Below are positions 16,924-25,181 of a stretch of DNA of 35,427 nt, piece by piece. The DNA is from Pseudomonadota bacterium (GTDB taxonomy: Bacteria > Pseudomonadota > Gammaproteobacteria > Burkholderiales > Casimicrobiaceae). A program made the position numbers and the translations under genes. The DNA is taken from the NCBI GenBank assembly GCA_021784125.1, contig JAJXTF010000007.1:1-35427 (forward strand), in the 5' to 3' direction. Under the pieces are notes generated by a model. That model had not been told where the DNA came from. It saw only the letters and a list, made by a program, of their open reading frames with translations, and did no database searches. Position 1 is the stretch's first letter. Every line of letters begins with the position of its first letter.

Positions 16924-18756
16924 TCAGGGCGACGGCCGCGGCGCGACCCTCGCCAGCGCCTTCATCGGGTCGATCAGGTTGCGGCGCCCGTCGGCGGACG
17001 GGGTCGCCGTGGCGCGGATCACCGCGATCACCTGCGGCGGCGTGAGCCGCGGATCGACGGCGAGCATCTTGGCCGCGAGATTCGCCACCTGGGGCGAGGC
17101 CATCGACGTCCCCGATTCGGCGATCTTCTCGCCGCCGGGGATGACGCTCTCGACCTGGTAGCCGTTGGCGTCGACGACGACCGTCGGCCCGTAGCTCGTG
17201 AACGACGCCTCGTCGCCGGCCTTGTCGACCGCACCGACGGTGATCAGGTTGGGCAGCGAGATGTCGGCGGGGATGTCCTCGGCGAACGACGCGTTCTGGT
17301 CGCTGTTGCCGGCCGCGGTGACGAACAGGATCCCGGGCGCGCTCGCGAACGCCCGGGTCAGCGCGTCCTTCTGGATGTCGAAGAGATCGCGGGCGATCGC
17401 CTTGCGATCGTCCGGATCCTTGCCGATGTTGCACATCTCGAGCGCCTCCTCGACGCCCTTGACGCTGCCGCCCCAACTCATGTTGACCACGCGCACGTGA
17501 TTGCGCTTGAAGAAGTCGACGTAGGCCTGCGCATTGCGCGCATCGCGCAGCGCGAGCTCCCTGGTCGGACAGGGATCGGGCAGCAGGTGCCAGTCGAACT
17601 CGATGCGACCGACGACCAGCCTCGCGTAGGGATTGCCCGCGACCGCGATGCCGGCGACGTGCGTGCCGTGCATCCAGTTGCCGGAGAGCTGGAGTTCCTC
17701 GATCGCGCTCTTGTACTCATCGGGCTTCAACGCCGACAGGTATTTCTTCAGTGCCGTCGCCTCCGGACTGTCGATGTTCGACTGCAGGTCCGAGAAGCCC
17801 TTGAGCCTCGCCTTCATCTGCGGGATGCGGCCTTTCAGATCGGCGGGGATCGGCTGCAGCTCACCCTTGGCCGGCATCGAGAACCGGTCGAAAGCGATGA
17901 CCGCGGGCTTGCCCGCGTCCTTCACGCCCCGGCCGGGGAAGAGCGGCAGGTCGATGCCGCTGTCCCAGATCGCGACGTTGACCGGTGCGTACGGCTTGCC
18001 GGGCGGCAGCGCGACGTTGCGCGCGGCCCAGATGTCGGGCTTGTCGACGTGATGCGCGGCGAGCCAGCTGCCGTAGGCGCCGACCAGCGTGTCCTTCAGC
18101 GGCAGCGTCGCGACCAGCCTGAAACGCGCATTGACGATCGTCGGCGCGAGATCCGAGCTCAGCGAGCCGGTCTTGTCGACGGTCGGCTGGATCACGTTGC
18201 GCACGTAGCCCAGCATCAGCGCCTCGCTTGCGATCTCCGCACCGGCCTTGGCTTCCTTCACCTCGTTCTGCACCAGCGCATAGGGCATCTTCGAGAGGTC
18301 GGCGGCGATCAGGCGGCCGACCTCCTTGCGGTAGGCCTCCGACGCGGCACTGCCTTCCTTGCGCTGCGCTTCGATCATCGCCCGCAGCTGCATGCCCGAG
18401 AGCAGCTTCTCCGCGGGTTTCTCCTGGAGTTCCTTGATCTGCGCCGCGCGCTGCAGCGCCTGGTCGTAGTTGCCGTCGAGATAGTCGAGCAGCGCGAGCT
18501 CGCCTTCGAGCTGGCGCAGCGTCGCGCGGTCGTCGATCTGGTATTTCGCGAGCACCGACTCGGTGTCGCGGCGCACCTCGGCGGCGAAAGGCCTGAACTT
18601 CGACGGGTCGCGGACGATGTCCTCGACACGACCATCGATCCTGTAGGTGAAACGGGGAAGGTCTGCGGCCTTCTCGATCTTCGGTTTCGGCTGCGCGAAC
18701 GCGGGGGCGACGGCGATGCCGAGGAGGCAGGCGACAAGGGCGAAGCGGGTCAACAC
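16924..18756 (-). CDS. Secreted subtilisin-like S8 serine peptidase
   Basis: The 610-residue protein has a Sec signal (FALVACLLGIAVAPAFAQ). A helical, charged N-terminal region of about 230 residues follows, then the S8 catalytic domain. The triad is visible as Asp265 (AIWDSGID), His363 (MHGTHVAGIA) and Ser551 (SGTSMASPQ), with oxyanion Asn484 (TAAGNSD). Asp and His are about 98 residues apart, against about 32 in subtilisin, so there is an insertion of some 65 residues. The start is a GTG at 18756, 8 bases after GGAGG. The track's longer ORF runs into prmC. The N-terminal region does not look like a standard inhibitor_I9 propeptide. The function is probably periplasmic or extracellular proteolysis. 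Confidence 0.88.
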   Translation of the reverse strand: MLTRFALVACLLGIAVAPAFAQPKPKIEKAADLPRFTYRIDGRVEDIVRDPSKFRPFAAEVRRDTESVLAKYQIDDRATLRQLEGELALLDYLDGNYDQALQRAAQIKELQEKPAEKLLSGMQLRAMIEAQRKEGSAASEAYRKEVGRLIAADLSKMPYALVQNEVKEAKAGAEIASEALMLGYVRNVIQPTVDKTGSLSSDLAPTIVNARFRLVATLPLKDTLVGAYGSWLAAHHVDKPDIWAARNVALPPGKPYAPVNVAIWDSGIDLPLFPGRGVKDAGKPAVIAFDRFSMPAKGELQPIPADLKGRIPQMKARLKGFSDLQSNIDSPEATALKKYLSALKPDEYKSAIEELQLSGNWMHGTHVAGIAVAGNPYARLVVGRIEFDWHLLPDPCPTRELALRDARNAQAYVDFFKRNHVRVVNMSWGGSVKGVEEALEMCNIGKDPDDRKAIARDLFDIQKDALTRAFASAPGILFVTAAGNSDQNASFAEDIPADISLPNLITVGAVDKAGDEASFTSYGPTVVVDANGYQVESVIPGGEKIAESGTSMASPQVANLAAKMLAVDPRLTPPQVIAVIRATATPSADGRRNLIDPMKALARVAPRPSP

Positions 18757-18819
18757 GAAGGGGTCCTCCGCAGGAAACGGACGAGGCCGGCTCGTGACCG
18801 GCCCCGTCCAGGGATCGGC

Positions 18820-18825
18820 ATTGTA
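18820..18825 (-). promoter_or_regulatory. Candidate -10 box for the S8 protease
   Basis: On the minus strand CGCTACAATGCCG gives a TACAAT hexamer, five of six matches to the sigma-70 consensus, about 65 bases upstream of the GTG start. No clear -35 accompanies it. The same TACAATGxCG string occurs upstream of the alpha-hydroxyacid dehydrogenase gene. Confidence 0.38.
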
Positions 18826-18843
18826 GCGAGTCGACGGAAAAGC

Positions 18844-18880
18844 GGGGTCCGTCCCGGTTTTCGCGGGTTTTCGCGACCCC
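18844..18880. repeat. Inverted GGGGTC/GACCCC arms enclosing a 10-bp direct repeat, downstream of prmC
   Basis: Directly after the prmC stop, two perfect adjacent copies of ggttttcgcg (18856-18865 and 18866-18875) are followed by GACCCC, which is complementary to GGGGTC at 18844-18849. The arrangement may form a stem at the end of the hemA-prfA-GNAT-prmC message. There is no terminal T-tract in the minus direction, so termination is uncertain. Confidence 0.4.
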
Positions 18881-18886
18881 GGATGG

Positions 18887-19717
18887 TCAGGCGCGACGGC
18901 CGGCGACCACGCGCGGGATGCCGGCGAGGTCGCGCGTGGAAACGACGTCGAGCAAGCCGGCAGCGGCGTACAGAGCCTGCACTGCGTCGGACTGGTCGTG
19001 GCCATGCTCGACGACGAGCCATCCACCGGGCGCGAGCCGGGCCGGCGCACCGGCGACGATCGGACGCAGCGCGTCCATGCCATCGTCGCCTGCAGCCAGC
19101 GCGCCGATCGGCTCGGCCGGCAGGTCGCCTTCGCGCAGGTGCGCATCGCCGGCCGTGATGTAGGGCGGATTGCTCGCGATGAGGTCGAGGTCCGCCGACG
19201 CCTCGAGCGGGAGCCCGGCGTACCAGTCGGCCTCCACGAAGGCCACGTTGGCGATGCCGAGGCGCTGCGCATTGCCACGGGCCACGGCCAGCGCGGCCGG
19301 CGACCGATCGCTGGCAACGACCTTCGCGAGCGGGCGCTCGTGCGCCAGCGCCAGCGCGACCGCCCCGGACCCGGTGCCGAGGTCGAGCACCCGCAGAGGA
19401 CGATCGGCAAGGAGCCTCGCCAGTGCGACTTCGACCAGCGTCTCGGTTTCGGGTCGAGGGATCAGGACCGAGGGATCGACCGCGAGCCGCAGTCCCCAGA
19501 ACTCGCGCCATCCGGTCAGGTAGGCGACGGGCTCGCCTTCGCGGCGCCGCCTCGCCAGCGCGAAGAAGCGATCGGCATCCTCGCGTGCCAGCGGATCGTT
19601 CGCGTGGGCGATCAGCCACGCGCGATCGCAGCCCAGGACCTGCGCGAGCAGCACCTGGCCGTCGACGGGAACGAGACCGCTCTTCGCCAGCGCCTGGCGC
19701 AGGGTCGTCGGCGTCAT
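18887..19717 (-). CDS. prmC: Peptide chain release factor N5-glutamine methyltransferase
   Basis: PrmC methylates the glutamine of the GGQ motif in release factors RF1 and RF2. The 276-residue product has the N-terminal helical domain with VAYLTGWREFWGL and LIPRPETETLVE. The SAM-binding VLDLGTGSGAVALALA and the catalytic NPPY (ASNPPYI) follow. The ATG at 19717 forms an ATGA overlap with the upstream acetyltransferase gene. The track start at 19765 adds an alanine/glycine extension. Its substrate RF1 is encoded by prfA just upstream in the same run. Confidence 0.96.
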   Translation of the reverse strand: MTPTTLRQALAKSGLVPVDGQVLLAQVLGCDRAWLIAHANDPLAREDADRFFALARRRREGEPVAYLTGWREFWGLRLAVDPSVLIPRPETETLVEVALARLLADRPLRVLDLGTGSGAVALALAHERPLAKVVASDRSPAALAVARGNAQRLGIANVAFVEADWYAGLPLEASADLDLIASNPPYITAGDAHLREGDLPAEPIGALAAGDDGMDALRPIVAGAPARLAPGGWLVVEHGHDQSDAVQALYAAAGLLDVVSTRDLAGIPRVVAGRRA

Positions 19718-20286
19718 CGCAGCGCGCGCGCTGCCGCCGCGTCCTGCGGCCATTGCGGCCGCCACGCGCCGTTGCGCACCGCTTCGAACAGCCGCAGCCG
19801 GCGCTCGTAGTAGCGGCCCCAGCCTGCATCGGCAAGGCCCGCCTTCTGCAGCACGCGCTGCGACGCCGCGTTGTCGGGGTGGGTGACGCCGATGATCCGG
19901 TACAGCCCGAGATCGATGAAACCGTAGCGGACCAGCGCGCTCGCGCCTTCGGTCGCATAGCCCCTGCCCCAGGCCGCGTAGCGCAGCCGGTAGCCGACCT
20001 CGACCTCGGCGCTGCGCGGAATGTACTTCAGCGCGAACCAGCCGATGAAATCGCCGTTGTCGCGACGCGTCGCGCGCCAGGTGCCGAGTCCCGGGTAGCG
20101 GCCGTAGGCGCGCGGCACGCGCCGGATCGCCGCATCGACCTGCTCTCGGGTCGACAGGCGGCCGCTGCCGATGTAGCGCATGACGCGCGGATCGGAATCG
20201 AGCTCGTAGAGCTCGTTGGCGTGCGCATCGGTGATCTCGTGCAGCGCGAGACGCCGCGTCGTCAGCCAGGGCGCGGCAGCGCTCAT
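19714..20286 (-). CDS. GNAT-family N-acetyltransferase (RimJ/RimL type)
   Basis: The 190-residue protein opens with LTTRRLALHEITDAHANELY, as in RimJ/RimL N-terminal acetyltransferases. The acetyl-CoA-binding region contains VEVGYRLRYAAWGRGYATEG, and the C-terminal VTHPDNAASQRVLQKAGL block is typical. The acceptor is unknown. The gene is inserted between prfA (25 bp upstream) and prmC (ATGA overlap), splitting the usual prfA-prmC adjacency, and is probably cotranscribed with them. A link to ribosomal-protein acetylation is only suggested by the family. Confidence 0.88.
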   Translation of the reverse strand: MSAAAPWLTTRRLALHEITDAHANELYELDSDPRVMRYIGSGRLSTREQVDAAIRRVPRAYGRYPGLGTWRATRRDNGDFIGWFALKYIPRSAEVEVGYRLRYAAWGRGYATEGASALVRYGFIDLGLYRIIGVTHPDNAASQRVLQKAGLADAGWGRYYERRLRLFEAVRNGAWRPQWPQDAAAARALR

Positions 20287-20311
20287 CGGTCGACCGCCGC
20301 AGCAGCGGCGC

Positions 20312-21394
20312 TCATGCTTCCCCCGACAGCGTCGCGAGCTGCTCGGCCTGGAACTCCTGGGCGAGCGCAGCGATCAGCTCGTCGAGGTCGCCGTCCATGA
20401 TCGCGTCGATCCTGTAGAGGGTCAGGTTGATCCGATGGTCGGTCACGCGGCCTTGCGGGAAATTGTAGGTACGGATGCGCTCGCTGCGATCCCCCGAGCC
20501 GATCAGGCTCTTGCGCTGCGCGGCCTCCTTCTGCGCGCGTTCGCGCCGGTCGCGGTCGACGAGGCGCGACGCGAGCACGCTCATCGCCTGCGCGCGGTTG
20601 CGATGCTGCGAGCGGTCGTCCTGGCATTCGACGACGAGGCCGGTCGGCAGGTGAGTGATGCGCACCGCCGAATCGGTCTTGTTGATGTGCTGGCCGCCCG
20701 CCCCCGAGGCGCGGAAGGTGTCGATGCGAAGGTCGGCGGGATTGATCTCGATGTCGGCAACCGGGTCGGCCTCGGGCAGGATCGCCACCGTGCAGGCGGA
20801 CGTATGGATGCGTCCCTGCGCCTCGGTCTGCGGCACGCGCTGCACGCGATGTCCTCCGGATTCGAACTTGAGTCGCGCGTAGACGCCACTGCCGACGATG
20901 CGGGCGATGATCTCGCGGTAGCCCCCGAGGTCGGAGCTCGATTCGGAAACCACCTCGACCTTCCAGCGCTGGCGCTCGGCGTAGCGGGCGTACATGCGGA
21001 ACAGGTCGGCAGCGAAAAGCGCCGATTCATCGCCCCCCGTGCCGGCACGGATCTCCAGGAAAACGTTGCGCTCGTCGTCGGGATCCCTGGGCAGCAGCAT
21101 CGCCTGCAGCTCCCCCTCGAGCGTCGCGAGACGCGCCTCGGTGGCGTGGCGCTCCTCGTCGGCGAAGTCCCGCATCTGCGGATCACGCGCGAGCTCCGCG
21201 GCGGTGGCGAGATCGGCCTCGGCCTTTCCGAATTCGCCGTAGCGCGCAACGACCGGGGCGAGCTCGGCGCGCTCCCTCGACCAGGCACGGTAGCGCTCGA
21301 GGTCGCGCGTCGCGTCCTCGGAGGCGAGCAGCGCATCGAGCTCGGCAAGGCGCGCGCTCAACTGGTCCAGCTTGGTGCGTAACGACTGTTTCAT
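20312..21394 (-). CDS. prfA: Peptide chain release factor 1
   Basis: RF1 reads UAA and UAG stop codons and triggers peptide release. The 360-residue product has the catalytic GGQ in [16 protein letters not shown] and a PxT-type codon-recognition tripeptide (PQT, in [16 protein letters not shown]) where PAT is more usual. The N-terminal coiled region and [19 protein letters not shown] are also typical. It lies 159 bp downstream of hemA on the same strand, the conserved hemA-prfA-prmC arrangement. Confidence 0.97.
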   Translation of the reverse strand: MKQSLRTKLDQLSARLAELDALLASEDATRDLERYRAWSRERAELAPVVARYGEFGKAEADLATAAELARDPQMRDFADEERHATEARLATLEGELQAMLLPRDPDDERNVFLEIRAGTGGDESALFAADLFRMYARYAERQRWKVEVVSESSSDLGGYREIIARIVGSGVYARLKFESGGHRVQRVPQTEAQGRIHTSACTVAILPEADPVADIEINPADLRIDTFRASGAGGQHINKTDSAVRITHLPTGLVVECQDDRSQHRNRAQAMSVLASRLVDRDRRERAQKEAAQRKSLIGSGDRSERIRTYNFPQGRVTDHRINLTLYRIDAIMDGDLDELIAALAQEFQAEQLATLSGEA

Positions 21395-21553
21395 GCGAAT
21401 CGGGGTGCCGGGGGCGTCGGGAAAATCTGGAAATTCAGGATCGGATCGGCATCCGGACGGGGCCCGGATCGGCCGGTGGGCGGCGCTCCGCAGGCATCGC
21501 CGGGGCCGCCGCGCTCCCCTCGCTGCAGAGCCGGGGCGGCCGGCGCGAAAGCG

Positions 21554-22822
21554 CTACGACTCGCGATCGGTGGAGGGTTCGGGCAGGCCGTAGACGCGCG
21601 TGAACAGCGCGATCATTTCGGCCCGCTCCGCGTCGCCGGCGGCATTGAGCGCGGCGAGCGGTGCGTGCAGCAGCTTGCTGGTCAGGCCGCGCGCAAGCGA
21701 TTCGAGGACGACCTCGGGGCGCGTTCCCGCGGCGAGCTGGCGCCGGGCGCGCTCGAGCTCGGCACTGCGCAGCGCATCGTGGTGCTGCGACAGTGCGGCA
21801 ATCGTCGGCACCACGCTGCGGCCCTGCAGCCAGTGCAGGAAATGCGCTGCCTGCGCGGCGATCATCTGCTCGGCCTGCGCCACGGCCTCGCGGCGGACCT
21901 GCAGGTTGCCTTTCACGATCTCGGCGAGATCGTCGATGCTGTAAAGGAACACGTCGTCGAGCGCCGCGGCCTCGGCCTCGACGTCGCGCGGCACGGCGAG
22001 GTCGACGATCAGCACCGGCGCGTGCCGGCGCTGGCGGACGACGCGCTCGAGGGTCCCCTTGCCGATGATCGGCAGCGTGCTCGCCGTGCAGGTGACGACG
22101 ATGTCGAATTGCGCCAGGCGTTCGGTGAGGTCGGTCAGCGTGATCGCCTCGGCGCCGAAGCGCTGCGCGAGCTTCTCGCCGCGGTCGATGGTCCGGTTGG
22201 CGACGGTGATCGAACGCGGCCCGCGCGCCGCGAAATGCGTCGCCGCCAGCTCGATCATCTCGCCCGCGCCGACCAGCAGCAGCCGCTGGTCCGCGATCGA
22301 CGGAAAGATGCGCTCGGCGAGCTTCACCGCCGCCGCCGCCATCGAGATCGATGCGCTGCCGATGTCGGTCTGCGTGCGCACGTCCTTGGCGACCGCAAAC
22401 GTGCGCTGGAACAGGCGGTTCAGCACCAGGCCCAGCGACCCGGCGGCCTGCGCCGAGCGCACCGCCTGTTTCATCTGGCCGAGGATCTGCGGCTCGCCGA
22501 GGACCATCGAATCGAGGCCGCTGGCGACGCGGAACGCATGGGTCACCGCGCGATCGCGCGGCAGCGTGTAGACATAGGGATCGAGCGCCGCGCGCGGCAG
22601 CCGATGTGCATCCTCCAGCCAGCGCACGACCGAATCCGGCGCGCCGCCGTGGAAATACACCTCGGTCCGGTTGCAGGTCGACAGGATGGCCGCTTCGCGG
22701 ACCGTGCCTTTGGTCGTCAGCTCGCGCAACGCATCGGACAGGGCGTTGGGCGCGAACGTCACCCGCTCACGGACGTCGAGCGGTGCGGTCGTGTGGTTGA
22801 GACCCAGCGTGTAGAGCGCCAT
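21554..22822 (-). CDS. hemA: Glutamyl-tRNA reductase
   Basis: HemA reduces glutamyl-tRNA(Glu) to glutamate-1-semialdehyde, the first committed step of C5-pathway tetrapyrrole synthesis. The 422-residue product has GLNHTTAPLDVRER near the start, catalytic Cys50 in LSTCNRTEVY, EPQILGQMK, the NADPH-binding LLVGAGEMIELAA and VDLAVPRDVE. The ATG at 22822 was preferred over the track start at 22891 because similarity begins at MALYTLGLNH. Its partner hemL is not in the window. Confidence 0.97.
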   Translation of the reverse strand: MALYTLGLNHTTAPLDVRERVTFAPNALSDALRELTTKGTVREAAILSTCNRTEVYFHGGAPDSVVRWLEDAHRLPRAALDPYVYTLPRDRAVTHAFRVASGLDSMVLGEPQILGQMKQAVRSAQAAGSLGLVLNRLFQRTFAVAKDVRTQTDIGSASISMAAAAVKLAERIFPSIADQRLLLVGAGEMIELAATHFAARGPRSITVANRTIDRGEKLAQRFGAEAITLTDLTERLAQFDIVVTCTASTLPIIGKGTLERVVRQRRHAPVLIVDLAVPRDVEAEAAALDDVFLYSIDDLAEIVKGNLQVRREAVAQAEQMIAAQAAHFLHWLQGRSVVPTIAALSQHHDALRSAELERARRQLAAGTRPEVVLESLARGLTSKLLHAPLAALNAAGDAERAEMIALFTRVYGLPEPSTDRES

Positions 22823-22896
22823 CGTCGTCGATACGTTATGCGGGTTCCCTGCGCTTGCAAGCGCCGCGGCGGCACCGCGGCGTCCACCCAATGCGC

Positions 22897-22902
22897 ATTT
22901 TA
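22897..22902 (-). promoter_or_regulatory. Candidate -10 box for hemA
   Basis: On the minus strand GCGGTAAAATGCGCATT contains TAAAAT (five of six to consensus), about 75 bases upstream of the hemA ATG. Its context resembles the TATAATGCGCG of the tRNA promoter in this window. No recognisable -35 was found. Confidence 0.35.
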
Positions 22903-22946
22903 CCGCAGCCCCGTCCGCCGGGGCGAGGATAAGTCTTTGATTTGGG

Positions 22947-23504
22947 TCAACGAAGCTCGGCAGCGACCCGGGGCAGCAGCGGCGGCAAGGGATCCGGCAG
23001 CGGCAACGGAAGCGCTGCCGCCGGCCGCAGGGTCGCCGGGGTCACCCGCCGGGTGGGAACGGTGACCCAGCAGCTGTCCCAGAACGGGTAGTCCGCCAGC
23101 CGCTCGGTGAGTTGCGCCCGCAACGGCTGGCGCAGCAGTTCGCGCGCTGCGGCGGCGATCTCGGCATCGCCGTGGACCGGGCGCCAGGTGTAGCGGAGGT
23201 CCCAGACCGGGCCACCCCCTTCGTGCAGCTGCGTTACCCGCAGCGCGGCGCGGGACAGCAGGCCGGCTGCGGCGTCCTCCAGATTGCCGCGGCGCAGCGC
23301 GACGAGCGCCTCGAGCCGCCATGGCAGCAGCACCCAGGCGAGGATGTCCCAGAGCCCCGAAGCCTGCATCAGCGCGAGCTCGGCGGCGACCGCCGCACCC
23401 GAGGCGAAATCGGCGAAGGTCGGTGCCCGGTGACGCGTCACGGCCGCGATGCGCCATGCAAGCCCGTGGGTCGCTCCCGGGTGACCGAATCGAGGGTATT
23501 GCAT
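22947..23504 (-). CDS. Hypothetical protein (185 residues)
   Basis: I do not recognise this protein. The frame from the ATG at 23504 gives 185 residues. It has a hydrophobic, tryptophan-rich middle (LWDILAWVLLPWRLEALVAL), a segment with FWDSCWVTVP, and a proline-leucine-rich C-terminus (LPLPLPDPLPPLLP). There is no signal peptide and no clear domain. The track start at 23711 adds a low-complexity arginine/proline leader and is unlikely. No Shine-Dalgarno is visible. The aromatic, non-repetitive composition argues for a real gene, but the opposite strand is also open here. It is divergent from soxC and has hemA 124 bp downstream on the same strand. Confidence 0.5.
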   Translation of the reverse strand: MQYPRFGHPGATHGLAWRIAAVTRHRAPTFADFASGAAVAAELALMQASGLWDILAWVLLPWRLEALVALRRGNLEDAAAGLLSRAALRVTQLHEGGGPVWDLRYTWRPVHGDAEIAAAARELLRQPLRAQLTERLADYPFWDSCWVTVPTRRVTPATLRPAAALPLPLPDPLPPLLPRVAAELR

Positions 23505-23783
23505 CGCGTCGCCATTTCGATCTGTCCGGCATACGGTAGCGAATGCGCCTCGGCCGCGACATCGGTCGTCCGGCCGAGGCAATGCGGCACCGGGCGGCGC
23601 GGCGTTGCGTTCGCGACCCACCGGAGTAGCATCCGAAGGCGGCCGCGACGAACGAAGGCGGCCGCGACGAACGACGCGGCTCGGCGGCGTGAAGCGCGAG
23701 CAAGCCCGCACGCCTGGGACCTGGCAAGGCAGTTGCGGGAGCGCGCTACGCTACGACAAACAACAACGCACGGGAGGGGCACG
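23505..23783. other. Divergent intergenic region upstream of soxC
   Basis: This 279-bp spacer separates the unrecognised minus-strand gene from soxC. The plus frame of soxC stays open through it and back to 23112, but that translation is a low-complexity, arginine-rich shadow. The region contains the 19-bp tandem duplication listed separately and, just before soxC, an A-rich stretch (acgacaaacaacaacg) and a GGGAGGGG ribosome-binding site. No convincing promoter hexamers were seen. Confidence 0.55.
23634..23671. repeat. 19-bp perfect tandem duplication
   Basis: The unit cgaaggcggccgcgacgaa is present twice head to tail (23634-23652 and 23653-23671), followed by a partial third copy (cgacg). 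It lies about 110 bp upstream of the soxC start. It could be a paired regulator-binding site or a recent slippage duplication. Confidence 0.75.
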
Positions 23784-25181
23784 ATGAGGGAACGCAGTCG
23801 ACCTGCGGGTACGCCTGAACCGCAGGATGCCGTAGCGGACATGCTGCGCGGGGCCGAAGACCGCGCGCTGGCAACCGACCGAGCCAACCCCATGTCGCCC
23901 TACCACCGCGACTCAGGCGGCACGCCGGGGGGTCGCCGGCGTTTCATGCTCGGCTCGCTGGCGGTCGCGGGTGCGGCCACGAGCCTGCCGGGTTTGGCGC
24001 GAGCCAAGGGGTCGCTCGGTTCCGAGGAACACGATGTCCCTGCCGACGCAAGCAAGGTTCCGGGCTACCCGCTCGCGGATGAAAGCTACGGCACCCGGTC
24101 GCAGTTCGAAACTGCCGTCCGGGTCCGCTTCAAGACGGCCACGACCCTGTCGTCGTGGACCTTCACACCGCTGCAGGACAGCCTGGGCATCTTGACGCCC
24201 TCGGGACTCCACTTCGAACGCAGTCACGGCGGTACGGCAGTGATCGACCCGAGCAAGCACCATCTGTTCGTGCACGGCATGGTGAAGTCGCCAAAGAAGT
24301 TCTCGATGCAGGACATGAAGCGCTTCCCGTCGATGTCGCGGACCATGTTCGTCGAATGCTCGGGGAACGGCTTGACCGAATGGTCGAAGCCGACGATGAA
24401 GACCGTGCAGGGCACGCACGGCCTGACCTCGACCTCCGAGTGGACCGGGGTGCCGCTGCGGACGATTCTCGAGGAGGCCGGCCTGAAGCCCGGCGCCAAG
24501 TGGCTGCTGGCCGAAGGCGGCGATGCGGCCGCGATGACGCGCAGCATCCCGATCGAGAAGGCGCTCAAGGACTGCTTCCTGGCGTACGGCCAGAACGGCG
24601 AGGCGATCCGCCCGGAACAGGGCTATCCGCTGCGGCTGATGGTGCCCGGCTTCGAAGGCAACATGCACATCAAGTGGCTGCGGCGCATCGAGGTGTCCGA
24701 CGCGCCGTTCATGACACGCGAGGAGACGTCGAAGTACACGGACCTCATGCCGAACGGCAAGGCTGTGCAGTTCTCGTTCGCGATGGAGGCGAAGTCGGTC
24801 ATCACTTCGCCGTCGGGGGAAATGGCCCTCGACGGACCCGGCTTCTACGAGATCACCGGCCTCGCATGGTCCGGACGTGACGCCGTGCGGCGCGTCGATG
24901 TCTCCGCCGACGGTGGGAGGACCTGGCGCCAGGCGGCGCTGCAGGGACCGATCCTGCCGATCTGCCATACCCGCTTCCGCCTGCCGTGGAAATGGGATGG
25001 CAAGGAAGCGATCCTGCAGAGTCGCTGTGTCGACGAAACCGGCTACGTCCAGCCCACGCTCGGGCAGGTGATCGCCCTGCGCGGCCTCAATGGCCCGATC
25101 GGATCGATCTACCACCTGAATGCGATCCAGAGCTGGCATGTCGCAACCGACGGAAAGGTGTCGAATGTCCACGACTACTAG
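23784..25181 (+). CDS. soxC: Sulfite/sulfane dehydrogenase molybdenum subunit (SoxC type)
   Basis: The 465-residue sulfite-oxidase-family enzyme carries a Tat motif at residues 51-55 (RRRFMLGSLAVAG) after an unusually long 50-residue N-region. The molybdenum-ligating cysteine is Cys192 in FVECSGNGLTEW. Features that place it with SoxC rather than SorA include KHHLFVHGMVKSP, GYPLRLMVPGFEGNMHIKWL and the partner gene. SoxCD removes electrons from the sulfane sulfur bound to SoxYZ. The ATG at 23784 has a GGGAGGGG ribosome-binding site. No soxXYZAB genes are in the window, so the actual substrate (SoxY-bound sulfane or free sulfite) is open. Confidence 0.88.
   Translation: MRERSRPAGTPEPQDAVADMLRGAEDRALATDRANPMSPYHRDSGGTPGGRRRFMLGSLAVAGAATSLPGLARAKGSLGSEEHDVPADASKVPGYPLADESYGTRSQFETAVRVRFKTATTLSSWTFTPLQDSLGILTPSGLHFERSHGGTAVIDPSKHHLFVHGMVKSPKKFSMQDMKRFPSMSRTMFVECSGNGLTEWSKPTMKTVQGTHGLTSTSEWTGVPLRTILEEAGLKPGAKWLLAEGGDAAAMTRSIPIEKALKDCFLAYGQNGEAIRPEQGYPLRLMVPGFEGNMHIKWLRRIEVSDAPFMTREETSKYTDLMPNGKAVQFSFAMEAKSVITSPSGEMALDGPGFYEITGLAWSGRDAVRRVDVSADGGRTWRQAALQGPILPICHTRFRLPWKWDGKEAILQSRCVDETGYVQPTLGQVIALRGLNGPIGSIYHLNAIQSWHVATDGKVSNVHDY

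Noticed and set aside
17497-19158. 553-residue plus-strand ORF opposite the S8 protease and prmC
   Set aside because: It covers two well-supported minus-strand genes and has the composition of a shadow frame.
21476-23065. 529-residue plus-strand ORF opposite hemA
   Set aside because: It is antisense to a clear hemA, its translation is arginine- and histidine-rich with no domain, and it follows from GC-rich codon positions that keep the opposite frame open.
23634-23671. CRISPR-like direct repeats
   Set aside because: Only two copies are present, head to tail without spacers, and no cas gene occurs in the window.
23112-23783. N-terminal extension of soxC to 689 residues
   Set aside because: The extension is low-complexity, lies upstream of a strong ribosome-binding site at the real ATG, and would bury the Tat signal peptide deep inside the protein.
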